From Enterobacteriaceae bacterium (lineage in GTDB: Bacteria; Pseudomonadota; Gammaproteobacteria; Enterobacterales; Enterobacteriaceae), in assembly GCA_022712475.1 (NCBI GenBank), contig JALAGK010000458.1:1-7079 (forward strand): 7,079 nt of DNA. Reading direction: 5' to 3'. Positions 1 to 5,682 of this stretch are shown here, piece after piece; the first letter of the stretch is position 1, and every line of letters begins with the position of its first letter. The notes below the pieces were generated by a model, which made no database searches, was not told the origin of the DNA, and saw nothing but the letters and a program-made list of their open reading frames with translations. The position numbers and the translations under genes are program-made.

Positions 1-466
1 ATACCCCCGCAAACCAGAGCGCCAGCAGGCCACCAACGCTATCGCCCATCAAACAAGGTGGAGCGTCTACACGACGGAGCTCCTGAGACAGGTGCTGCTC
101 AAGATGCCCCACAATATCCGCCATCGGCGTTTCTGGCGCTTTAGGGTAATCAAAGGCGTGGATCTCCCGCCTGCTGACGTTGGCAAGGAAGCTCAAAAAG
201 GGGCTGAATACCTCAGTGGAATAGTAAACCAGCCCACCGCCATGCAAATAAAAAATAGGCTCAGGGTTGCGCAGAGTCTCGGGAATAAAACGGCGTACCG
301 CGCCGCTTACTTCGATTTTGCCACCTTGCGGTGCCGACACATTAGCAATCCACCGGGCCACGCGCTGACGGCCATAGTCGGCTTCATGTTGCGCCCCTTT
401 GCCAACAAACAGTCGCCGGGCAGCCAGCAGATTGGCAAAGTCGGTTGCCAACGGTAGCGTATTCAC
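1..466 (-). CDS. Alpha/beta hydrolase, HSL/acetyl-esterase type, C-terminus cut by window edge
   Basis: My own translation of the minus strand from 466 gives 155 residues before the left edge, with no stop. Seen: FYLHGGGLVYYS (72-83) carries the HGGG oxyanion-hole motif of hormone-sensitive-lipase-type esterases. FDYPKAPETP (105-114) matches the family's D-Y-x-x-A-P-E segment. MGDSVGG (140-146) is the nucleophile elbow, with S143 as the predicted catalytic serine. The Asp and His of the triad must lie beyond the window. The start is GTG at 466-464, overlapping the preceding stop by four bases (GTGA), with GGAGG seven bases upstream at 478-474; no in-frame ATG fits. The N-terminal 65 residues are probably a cap. 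Likely role: hydrolysing an ester, thioester or N-acyl group, for example releasing the product from the carrier domain or removing a protecting acyl group. The substrate cannot be told from sequence. Confidence 0.9.
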   Translation of the reverse strand, partial: MNTLPLATDFANLLAARRLFVGKGAQHEADYGRQRVARWIANVSAPQGGKIEVSGAVRRFIPETLRNPEPIFYLHGGGLVYYSTEVFSPFLSFLANVSRREIHAFDYPKAPETPMADIVGHLEQHLSQELRRVDAPPCLMGDSVGGLLALWFAGV

Positions 467-1389
467 AGGCTATCCTCCGTCATCAACACCCGTTGCAGTC
501 CCCGACGCGTGGCCTGCCAGAGCATAAAACTGCCTGGGCGACTCTCGCGCCGGGCATCAAAATGAAGCCGACCCAGCAGCGTGTTGGCAGGAAAATCAGG
601 ATACTGACACGCCGCCTGCAAGGCCACTAAGGTTTCCCAAAAATAGCAGCCAGGCGTGGTACCCCAGCGCTGATTCCAGGCAGAGGCCAGGACAGAGACT
701 TTCTCACCCACAGGCTGGGGCGAGATGGCTGCTACATAAATCTGACGAGCATCAATGTCGATACCCCGGGCCAACAGTGCTGGGGCCAGCTCTGGCGAAA
801 ACGCATCATCCGACAAAATAAGACAGGCATGTGCCGGTGCACGGCGAGCCCACTTGACGGCCCATTCCAGCGCCTGCGAATAACGCCCGGCAAAAAATGT
901 CGTCATGGCATGCTCCGGGTATGCTGCGGGTTTTACTACTGCACCCAGCTGCTGTACCACGCTTTTACCGTGCACGGAACCATCGTGTTCAAGCGCTACC
1001 TGACTGTGCTGCGCTAAGAGCGGCAGCTGCGTTAACCAGATAACATAATCTTCATCGTTATCACACACACGCCAGGTTGTGGCGTTTGCCGTGAGATGTT
1101 TCGCCGTTGCTGCCGGTAGCAACAACGGCACATTGTGCTGCGCATATAGCGGTGCTGCTGCCTCTGCGGCTGCAGATGCGAAATGCCCCACCACAACATC
1201 CGCAGACCAGTCCACTATCTGTCTGGCAGCCTCTGCCGCGCCCTGTGCGTCCGCCTTATCATCAAAACACTTCAGCGTGACATGCGCCGGCAGCAAATAC
1301 GCCTGGGCCAGCTCAATGGCGCGCAGCCAGGTGAGCGTATGAACCGACCGGTTTGCATCCATGCATGCCACACAAGCCAGCCTTATCAT
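463..1389 (-). CDS. Type 1 periplasmic-binding-protein fold, no signal peptide (LivJ/AmiC-like)
   Basis: A 308-residue protein with the fold of branched-chain amino acid/amide binding proteins. The N-terminus begins directly at the first strand of the fold (IRLACVAC, 2-9), followed by a helix with RAIELAQ, as in mature LivJ-type proteins. ADVVVGHFAS, the APLYAQHNVP strand-helix and LLLPAATAKHLT match the ligand-loop region of that family. YFWETLVALQAA matches the C-terminal hinge helix. There is no hydrophobic leader or lipobox, so the protein should be cytosolic. It is shorter than LivJ or AmiC, mostly in the C-terminal lobe. I chose the ATG at 1389 because of its ATGA overlap with the FAD gene and AGGAG eight bases upstream; an upstream start at 1470 would add 27 unrelated residues. 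Known: AmiC, a cytosolic member, senses amides and controls an operon. Inference: this protein senses, holds or chaperones a pathway intermediate. An enzymatic use cannot be excluded. No permease or ATPase gene is in view. Confidence 0.85.
   Translation of the reverse strand: MIRLACVACMDANRSVHTLTWLRAIELAQAYLLPAHVTLKCFDDKADAQGAAEAARQIVDWSADVVVGHFASAAAEAAAPLYAQHNVPLLLPAATAKHLTANATTWRVCDNDEDYVIWLTQLPLLAQHSQVALEHDGSVHGKSVVQQLGAVVKPAAYPEHAMTTFFAGRYSQALEWAVKWARRAPAHACLILSDDAFSPELAPALLARGIDIDARQIYVAAISPQPVGEKVSVLASAWNQRWGTTPGCYFWETLVALQAACQYPDFPANTLLGRLHFDARRESRPGSFMLWQATRRGLQRVLMTEDSL
464..478 (-). promoter_or_regulatory. Ribosome binding site fixing the GTG start of the alpha/beta hydrolase
   Basis: GGAGG at 478-474 is followed by a seven-base spacer and GTG (466-464). 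It lies inside the last codons of the binding-protein-like gene, whose TGA overlaps the GTG. The strong match and spacing support this start and translational coupling. Confidence 0.8.
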
Positions 1390-2432
1390 TGCAGATACTC
1401 CTGAAGCTGTTGACTGAACTGGCGTGCTGCAGCGGGTATGTATTTGGCGCCACGGCCTGAAAAACCACAAAACAGCGCCAGATGGCGCTCCCCCATCAGT
1501 TTTATCTGCGGCAGAAAATCAGTGGTGTAACCATCATAGCCATCCCAGCCATTACTGAGTTGTAACGGCGTATCAGGAAGCATTTTTTGCGCCAACGCCA
1601 GATTGACGCTGTGCGCACTCTGCTTGTGTTGCAGCTGCGAAGGCTCGTCAGCGTCCTGCTGCGCTGCTCCCCCGGCAAAAACAAATGAGGCTGAACCCGG
1701 ACGCATATAGCTGCCGCTGTATTCGTCTATCAGACAGGTCTGCGGTGCCTGCGCCTCCTGGCTGTAGAGGTTAGCCAGCGCAATCGAGCGGCTGAAAACG
1801 GGTAAGTCAGACAGCAACGTGCGGCTGTGCGCCCCGGCTGCCACCACCGCCAGCCTGCCGGTGAAGATCTGATGCGTGGTGTGTACGCTGATACTGTTAG
1901 GGTGAGATTCAACACCAGTCACTTGCACACCAGCAAGGAGCTCTGTCCCTTGTACTCGCGCCTGATGCGCCAGTAGCTGGCAAGCCAACCGTGGGTCAAT
2001 ATATCCCCCGAGCGGCTCATAAAGTACACCGGCCTGTTGTGGGATGTTCAGCCCCGGTATCAGCTGTGCGGCCTGCTCACGTGAAATCAGCTCAATAGGA
2101 TAGTCTGGTGACGAAAACGTGGGTAATACCGCCTGTACGCCAGGAATATGCGCTTCTTTGAGCAGATAGATGAGCCCACACTGGCAAAAGAGCCCCGGCC
2201 AGCGCTGATTGAGCCGCCGCCATTCACGTACACCGTTCAGGTTATATCGCATCAACTCAGGGACAGGATCGTACACCCGCACCATACCGCGCGAACGGGC
2301 GCTGGCCCCACCATTACCGGGTTCTGTCGCCTCAACGAGCAGGATGCGTAAACCGCACTGGCTGAGATTTGCAGCCAGTGCGCTGCCCGCAAGGCCAGCA
2401 CCGATAATGATGATGTCCCATTGATGAGCCAT
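1386..2432 (-). CDS. FAD-dependent oxidoreductase, DAO (glycine/sarcosine oxidase) family
   Basis: A 348-residue flavoenzyme that oxidises a C-N bond of an amine or amino acid to an imine, usually with O2. Seen: an N-terminal dinucleotide fold IIIIGAGLAG (7-16) with E34 at the end of the second strand for the FAD ribose; ASARSRGMVR (43-52), the conserved DAO segment; the central strand LAVVAAGAHS (194-203); DGYTTDFLPQI (300-310); and GFSGRGAKYIP (323-333), where sarcosine oxidases usually read GFSGHG followed by a lysine. No cysteine sits at the covalent-FAD site of monomeric sarcosine oxidase, so FAD is probably non-covalent. I chose the ATG at 2432 because the dinucleotide fold starts right after it and it overlaps the upstream stop by one base. 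Starting at 2489 would add 19 non-conserved residues. Known: Spb39 and Tri27 are DAO-type enzymes that cleave the lysine-glycine hydrazine to hydrazinoacetate. Inference: same role here. Confidence 0.93.
   Translation of the reverse strand: MAHQWDIIIIGAGLAGSALAANLSQCGLRILLVEATEPGNGGASARSRGMVRVYDPVPELMRYNLNGVREWRRLNQRWPGLFCQCGLIYLLKEAHIPGVQAVLPTFSSPDYPIELISREQAAQLIPGLNIPQQAGVLYEPLGGYIDPRLACQLLAHQARVQGTELLAGVQVTGVESHPNSISVHTTHQIFTGRLAVVAAGAHSRTLLSDLPVFSRSIALANLYSQEAQAPQTCLIDEYSGSYMRPGSASFVFAGGAAQQDADEPSQLQHKQSAHSVNLALAQKMLPDTPLQLSNGWDGYDGYTTDFLPQIKLMGERHLALFCGFSGRGAKYIPAAARQFSQQLQEYLQ
1387..1402 (-). promoter_or_regulatory. Ribosome binding site for the binding-protein-like gene
   Basis: AGGAG at 1402-1398 is followed by eight bases and ATG (1389-1387), inside the end of the FAD gene. 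It decides against the longer reading that starts at 1470 and supports a protein without any leader peptide. Confidence 0.78.
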
Positions 2433-3082
2433 TATTGCTGCGCCTTTTCTTCCTGAGCCAGGTAAGCCCGAGCGCCAGCCTGGTTCCACCAGACGGTGAA
2501 GAAATGGAAGGATGCATCACTATTATTGCGCACATAGTGATGGCTCCCCCGCGGAATAAACACCTGATCGCCTTGGGTAAACGGGTACTCCTTGCCATCA
2601 ATCACTACCAGAGCCTGCCCCTGGATGCCCACAAAGAGTTCGTCTTCATCATCCGGCTGATTGATGTGCGCCAGTGTTTCGGTAAACGGACGAACGATGC
2701 AGTAACCCGAACCAATCGGCGTATTCACATTTTCCCACGGGAAAGTGCGGATCCCATCCAGTCCATATTCGTAATGCAATGTCTGCTGTGAGAAGAATTT
2801 AATATTCGCTGGTATGGCGAGGTCAGGCTGCGCACTGGCGCTGAATTTTGCCGCCAGCGCACAAAGGTCGCCCACCGTTTTCAGCCCATCTATCTCGCTA
2901 ATGAAGTTTTCCAGCTCTATCTGATAATCCGCCGCCAGCGCCAGCAGCACATTGATAGTAGACAGAGAATCAATGCCTAATGTGTACAGCTCGGTGCCTT
3001 CCTGCAACGTTACTTCCTGCTGAAAGGTCACAGTTGCACGAATCACGCTTTCAACGCGTGGTAAATAAGCCTGATAACTCAC
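2432..3082 (-). CDS. Carrier protein-cupin fusion
   Basis: A 216-residue two-domain protein. Residues about 1-80 form an acyl/peptidyl carrier domain with LGIDSL (35-40); S39 is the predicted 4'-phosphopantetheine site. Residues about 95-200 form a cupin. Motif 2, GDQVFIPRGSHHYVRN (171-186), fits G(X)5PXG(X)2H(X)3N exactly, with H182 as metal ligand. Motif 1 is degenerate: E148 and G155 are in place, but the HxH pair is absent at its normal spacing, leaving H139-I-N141 two residues further upstream. Metal binding may therefore be altered. The linker is about 15 residues. The start is GTG at 3082, with GAGG six bases upstream and a GTGA overlap with the adenylation gene, which is presumably its loading partner. 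The stop overlaps the FAD gene by one base (TAATG). Inference: the cupin acts on the substrate tethered to S39, or supplies the cupin function for the MetRS-like protein in trans. Carrier-cupin fusion is not an arrangement I know as standard. Confidence 0.92.
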   Translation of the reverse strand: MSYQAYLPRVESVIRATVTFQQEVTLQEGTELYTLGIDSLSTINVLLALAADYQIELENFISEIDGLKTVGDLCALAAKFSASAQPDLAIPANIKFFSQQTLHYEYGLDGIRTFPWENVNTPIGSGYCIVRPFTETLAHINQPDDEDELFVGIQGQALVVIDGKEYPFTQGDQVFIPRGSHHYVRNNSDASFHFFTVWWNQAGARAYLAQEEKAQQ

Positions 3083-4707
3083 GCATCACCTCGATTCATT
3101 GGAGTAAAGCTGCCGCCCTGACGGCGGATGAAATAACGTGACGGCTGCTGATTCGCCGCTTCCACCAACTGGTCCAGCAACAGCTTTTCGTCTGTTTTCC
3201 CGTTGGCGCTCAGGTTGACCTCTTCCGCCCAGCCCCATAGCGTTGGCAGCATGTAGCGCGGCAACTCGGCGGCCAGAGCTGACTCGATATTAGCCAGCTC
3301 ACCGCTTTCCTCGCCCGTTATCACCATCGCGATATGGTCTTTACCCTCCAGCTGCACTTTGCGGATAGCCACACGCTGCGCGCCGTTGGTTGCGAGGCAC
3401 TTCTGGCGAATCTCACCAAGATGAATACGACGCCCTGCAATCTTGACCTCATCATCACGGCGGCCCACGTATAAGATATTGCCGTCGGCCTGGCGCAGGC
3501 AGATGTCACCGGTGCGGTAATAGCGCACGCCCTGGTGTTCAAAAATGACCTTTTGGGTTTCCTGTGGCTGGCCCAGATACCCCTTCATCACCAGTTCGCC
3601 ACCAATGCACAACTCACCCGTGATATCCGTCCCCTGCTGTATCTGCTGATTTTCATCCACAAGCAGGTAAGAAACGTGCGCAAGCGGCACGCCAATAGGC
3701 CAGCTTATGGTGCGCTGCGCGTCCGGTTGTGCAATTTCATAACAGCAACAGACAATCGTGGTCTCCGTCGGACCATAAGCATTAATCAGACGCACCGACG
3801 GCAAGTTCTGCTTCCACACATTGATGATTTTCGGATCGCACACTTCAGCGCCAGTCATCACCATTTCCAGTGCCGGGAAGTTCTCTGCCTGAATCTGGTT
3901 GCCATTTTCGGTAATCAGAGAAAGCAATGTGGACACGGCAATAAGGTGGGTGATTTTTTCGCGAATGATGATGCCGCGCATAATGGCGCCAGCATGCACG
4001 CTGGCAAATTGCCAGACAAAAGCCCCCAGTGACAGTGGCAGTAACGTGTCTTCAATAGATACATCAAAATGAAACGGAGAGAGGCTAAAAACGCGCGAAT
4101 CGGGGGTAAATTGCAACCACTGATTGTGCGCGCAGAAATAGGTTTTCAGGCTATTTACGCTGATTTCAACCCCTTTGGGTTCTCCCGTAGAGCCTGAAGT
4201 AAAAATGATATAGGCCGTATCATCGGACGCATGCTGATAAACGTCATAGCTGTTCTCAGTCGTCACAGGCTGGCTGCATACCGCCTCTAACGCGTCACCA
4301 CTAAGCCAGTTTGTAGTGTTATCCAGCGCCGGGAGAGAGACCGCCAGCACAACAGGCGATGCCAGTCGGGCCAGCAATTTGCGGATGCGTGCTTCTGGCA
4401 ACTGGCCGTCAAGCGGCACATAAACAGCGCCTATTTTCCAGCAGGCCGCCGCAATGACAGGCATGATGGCACTCTTTTCGGCCAGCACTGGAACACAAGT
4501 CGCCGCTTTAACACCCTTTGCCGACAGCCAGTGTGCCAGGCTTGTCGCCATCTCCTCCAGCTGTGAAAAGGTATAACTGCGCTTGCCATCGCTTATCGCC
4601 AGCTTTTGCGGACTGTGCTGCTTACCGAATGCAAACAGCTCACCCAGCTGATAATCACGAGTTTGCTCGCCTTCAACCTGATAAGCCCAACGAGGGAATA
4701 AAGTCAT
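3079..4707 (-). CDS. Stand-alone NRPS-type adenylation enzyme (amino acid:carrier protein ligase)
   Basis: A 542-residue ANL-superfamily enzyme that activates a carboxylate with ATP and loads it on a carrier protein, presumably the carrier domain encoded next. The core motifs are complete: A3 IIFTSGSTGEPKG (167-179), A4 FHFDVS (212-217), A5 NAYGPTETT (309-317), A6 GELCIGG (364-370), A7 YRTGD (397-401), A8 GRRDDEVKIAGRR (415-427) and A10 NGKTD (502-506), with catalytic K504. Matching by eye to the GrsA pocket gives D215, V216, E219, A257, M284, G286, A310, I318, V319, K504. The Asp at the first position is the usual clamp for an alpha-amino group, and the Glu resembles pockets for basic amino acids; A257 and M284 are the least certain. 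There is no condensation or thioesterase domain. The ATG at 4707 has AGGA eight bases upstream. The stop overlaps the carrier-cupin GTG by four bases. This matches the ligase role of Tri29 in triacsin (recalled). Confidence 0.95.
   Translation of the reverse strand: MTLFPRWAYQVEGEQTRDYQLGELFAFGKQHSPQKLAISDGKRSYTFSQLEEMATSLAHWLSAKGVKAATCVPVLAEKSAIMPVIAAACWKIGAVYVPLDGQLPEARIRKLLARLASPVVLAVSLPALDNTTNWLSGDALEAVCSQPVTTENSYDVYQHASDDTAYIIFTSGSTGEPKGVEISVNSLKTYFCAHNQWLQFTPDSRVFSLSPFHFDVSIEDTLLPLSLGAFVWQFASVHAGAIMRGIIIREKITHLIAVSTLLSLITENGNQIQAENFPALEMVMTGAEVCDPKIINVWKQNLPSVRLINAYGPTETTIVCCCYEIAQPDAQRTISWPIGVPLAHVSYLLVDENQQIQQGTDITGELCIGGELVMKGYLGQPQETQKVIFEHQGVRYYRTGDICLRQADGNILYVGRRDDEVKIAGRRIHLGEIRQKCLATNGAQRVAIRKVQLEGKDHIAMVITGEESGELANIESALAAELPRYMLPTLWGWAEEVNLSANGKTDEKLLLDQLVEAANQQPSRYFIRRQGGSFTPMNRGDA
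3080..3092 (-). promoter_or_regulatory. Ribosome binding site fixing the GTG start of the carrier-cupin gene
   Basis: GAGGTGAT starts at 3092 and leads into GTG at 3082-3080, a near-perfect match to the 16S rRNA tail, with six bases between GAGG and the start codon. The nearby ATG at 3086-3084 is out of frame with the carrier domain and sits too close to GAGG. The site lies inside the last codons of the adenylation gene. Confidence 0.8.
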
Positions 4708-4744
4708 CTCAAATATCCTGTTTACTGTTTTCCAGCGATACGGC
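4708..4744 (-). other. Only intergenic gap in the operon (37 bp)
   Basis: This is the only non-coding stretch in the window, between the GNAT stop (TGA, 4747-4745) and the adenylation ATG (4707). It holds the adenylation ribosome binding site, AGGA at 4719-4716, eight bases before the ATG. It is too short for a convincing promoter plus leader, and I see no stem-loop followed by a T-run, so transcription probably continues through it. Confidence 0.8.
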
Positions 4745-5227
4745 TCATGCGGCGTTGCGCTGCCACAGGCGACTCGTACGAGTCAGCGTAAAGCGCGCTT
4801 TCGGCAGACTGGTTGCGCCAATATGCTCATAAAAGCCGATGCCCAGCTGGTTATCCGGTGGGGTTTGCCACTGGATCTCCGCACACTGATTCTGCTCAGC
4901 AAACGCAATCAGGGTCTCGATCAGTTGACGTCCGACACTTTGCCCACGCAAACTGGCGGTTAAGTACAGGCAATCCATATACACAAACGGCGCTGCTGAC
5001 CAGGTTGAATAATCGATAGTGGCAGATAAGTAGCCATGCAGCCTGTCGTTATCATCCGCAACCACCCAAATAAATAACCGGGCTGGCTGGTTGAACAGAG
5101 CGGCCTGCAAACGCTGCTGCTGGCCGTTAGCCTGGTAGCTCAACTTTTCGTATTCAGCGTGCTCGGCGCACAACGCCACAAGCTCTACGAGCTCATCAGG
5201 TCTGACTGGTCTAATATTTACACCCAC
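4745..5227 (-). CDS. GNAT-family N-acyltransferase, diamine-acetyltransferase-like
   Basis: A 160-residue single-domain GNAT enzyme, predicted to move an acyl group from acyl-CoA to an amine in the cytosol. Seen: an N-terminal beta strand (IRPVRP, 5-10), a helix ending in AEYEKLS (24-30), strands around 52-58 and 64-71, YMDCLYL (83-89), and the acyl-CoA pyrophosphate loop LRGQSVGRQL (93-102), with Ser where the second glycine of RGxGxG usually sits. GFYEHIGA (131-138) supplies the usual tyrosine acid (Y133). The layout YEKL... GYL...Y..W...YMDCLYL resembles spermidine/spermine N1-acetyltransferases. The start is GTG at 5227; no in-frame ATG lies nearby, and AAAAGGGG ends eight bases upstream. 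Known: in the triacsin pathway a GNAT protein (Tri31) acylates the hydrazine nitrogen of hydrazinoacetate. Inference: this gene does a similar job on an amine or hydrazine intermediate. Self-protection by acetylating the product is the alternative. Confidence 0.9.
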   Translation of the reverse strand: MGVNIRPVRPDELVELVALCAEHAEYEKLSYQANGQQQRLQAALFNQPARLFIWVVADDNDRLHGYLSATIDYSTWSAAPFVYMDCLYLTASLRGQSVGRQLIETLIAFAEQNQCAEIQWQTPPDNQLGIGFYEHIGATSLPKARFTLTRTSRLWQRNAA

Positions 5228-5682
5228 CCGCTGTACCCCTTTTGCAAATAACGCTGCACATTCGCCTCTTCGAGTCTCTCGCTTATCATCACTTGCTCTA
5301 TCCAGCAGTTACGCTCATAGAACATCACGGCCAGCTCCCAGACACAGGCGATAATTTTGGTTTTTTCTAACGGCTGTAATCGGCCATCATTGCCAATCGT
5401 GAACACCCGATGGCGCAGCATGTTGGCGTTGCACCACGTACTGATAAGCAAGTAATTTCCGTCATCCGCCGCGTGGATAATGGCAAACCCGAGGTGATGC
5501 TCGCCGGAAAAATCAGCGTCATCCAGTCCCTGCGTTAACCACTGCTGCTGACGTTGCGCGTCAGGGACAGGCAGCGACGCCTGTTTTTCGCTGGTGAGGT
5601 AATAGGTTTTTAGCTGTGTCTTCCCGACCGTTTGCGTACCGAGAAAACGCACCTCACGCTGCTGAAATTTAAGCGGATTCAT
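5218..5682 (-). CDS. Conserved-looking 154-residue protein of unknown function
   Basis: I do not recognise this family. The product is a small soluble protein with no signal peptide, no membrane segment and no familiar nucleotide- or metal-binding motif. The middle looks like a compact beta-rich domain: EHHLGFAIIH (61-70), then NYLLISTWC (76-84), HRVFTI (91-96) and CVWELAVMFYERNCWIEQV (113-131), with three tryptophans at 83, 115 and 127. The density of aromatic residues suggests a folded domain with a hydrophobic pocket. The ATG start at 5682 lies inside the end of the MetRS-like gene (14-bp overlap) and has AAAGG at 5693-5689, six bases upstream, which supports translation. The stop overlaps the GNAT gene by 10 bp. 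Its place between two predicted pathway enzymes suggests a biosynthetic or accessory role, but nothing in the sequence states which. Confidence 0.85.
   Translation of the reverse strand: MNPLKFQQREVRFLGTQTVGKTQLKTYYLTSEKQASLPVPDAQRQQQWLTQGLDDADFSGEHHLGFAIIHAADDGNYLLISTWCNANMLRHRVFTIGNDGRLQPLEKTKIIACVWELAVMFYERNCWIEQVMISERLEEANVQRYLQKGYSGWV
5225..5243 (-). promoter_or_regulatory. Ribosome binding site for the GTG start of the GNAT gene
   Basis: AAAAGGGG at 5243-5236 is followed by eight bases and GTG (5227-5225), inside the end of the unknown 154-residue gene. The match is weaker than at the neighbouring genes. The 10-bp overlap suggests coupling to upstream translation. Confidence 0.6.

Noticed and set aside
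92..630. Plus-strand open frames near the left edge
   Set aside because: The minus strand encodes an esterase with HGGG and GDSVGG motifs and the end of the binding-protein-like gene. The plus-strand readings resemble nothing known.
1390..1470. Longer start for the binding-protein-like gene, at 1470
   Set aside because: The extra 27 residues do not form a signal peptide and lie wholly within the FAD gene. AGGAG eight bases before the ATG at 1389 gives a better start.
2433..2489. Longer start for the FAD oxidoreductase, at 2489
   Set aside because: The added 19 residues are not part of the family fold and overlap the end of the cupin. The ATG at 2432 sits directly before the dinucleotide-binding strand and overlaps the upstream stop by one base.
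3535..4032. 165-residue plus-strand open frame
   Set aside because: It lies opposite the well-supported adenylation gene, shows no family motif and has biased composition typical of an antisense shadow.
2432..4707. Ordinary siderophore or NRPS assembly line
   Set aside because: There is no condensation, thioesterase, isochorismate-pathway or receptor gene in view. The lone ligase plus carrier-cupin fits tailoring of a single tethered acid better.
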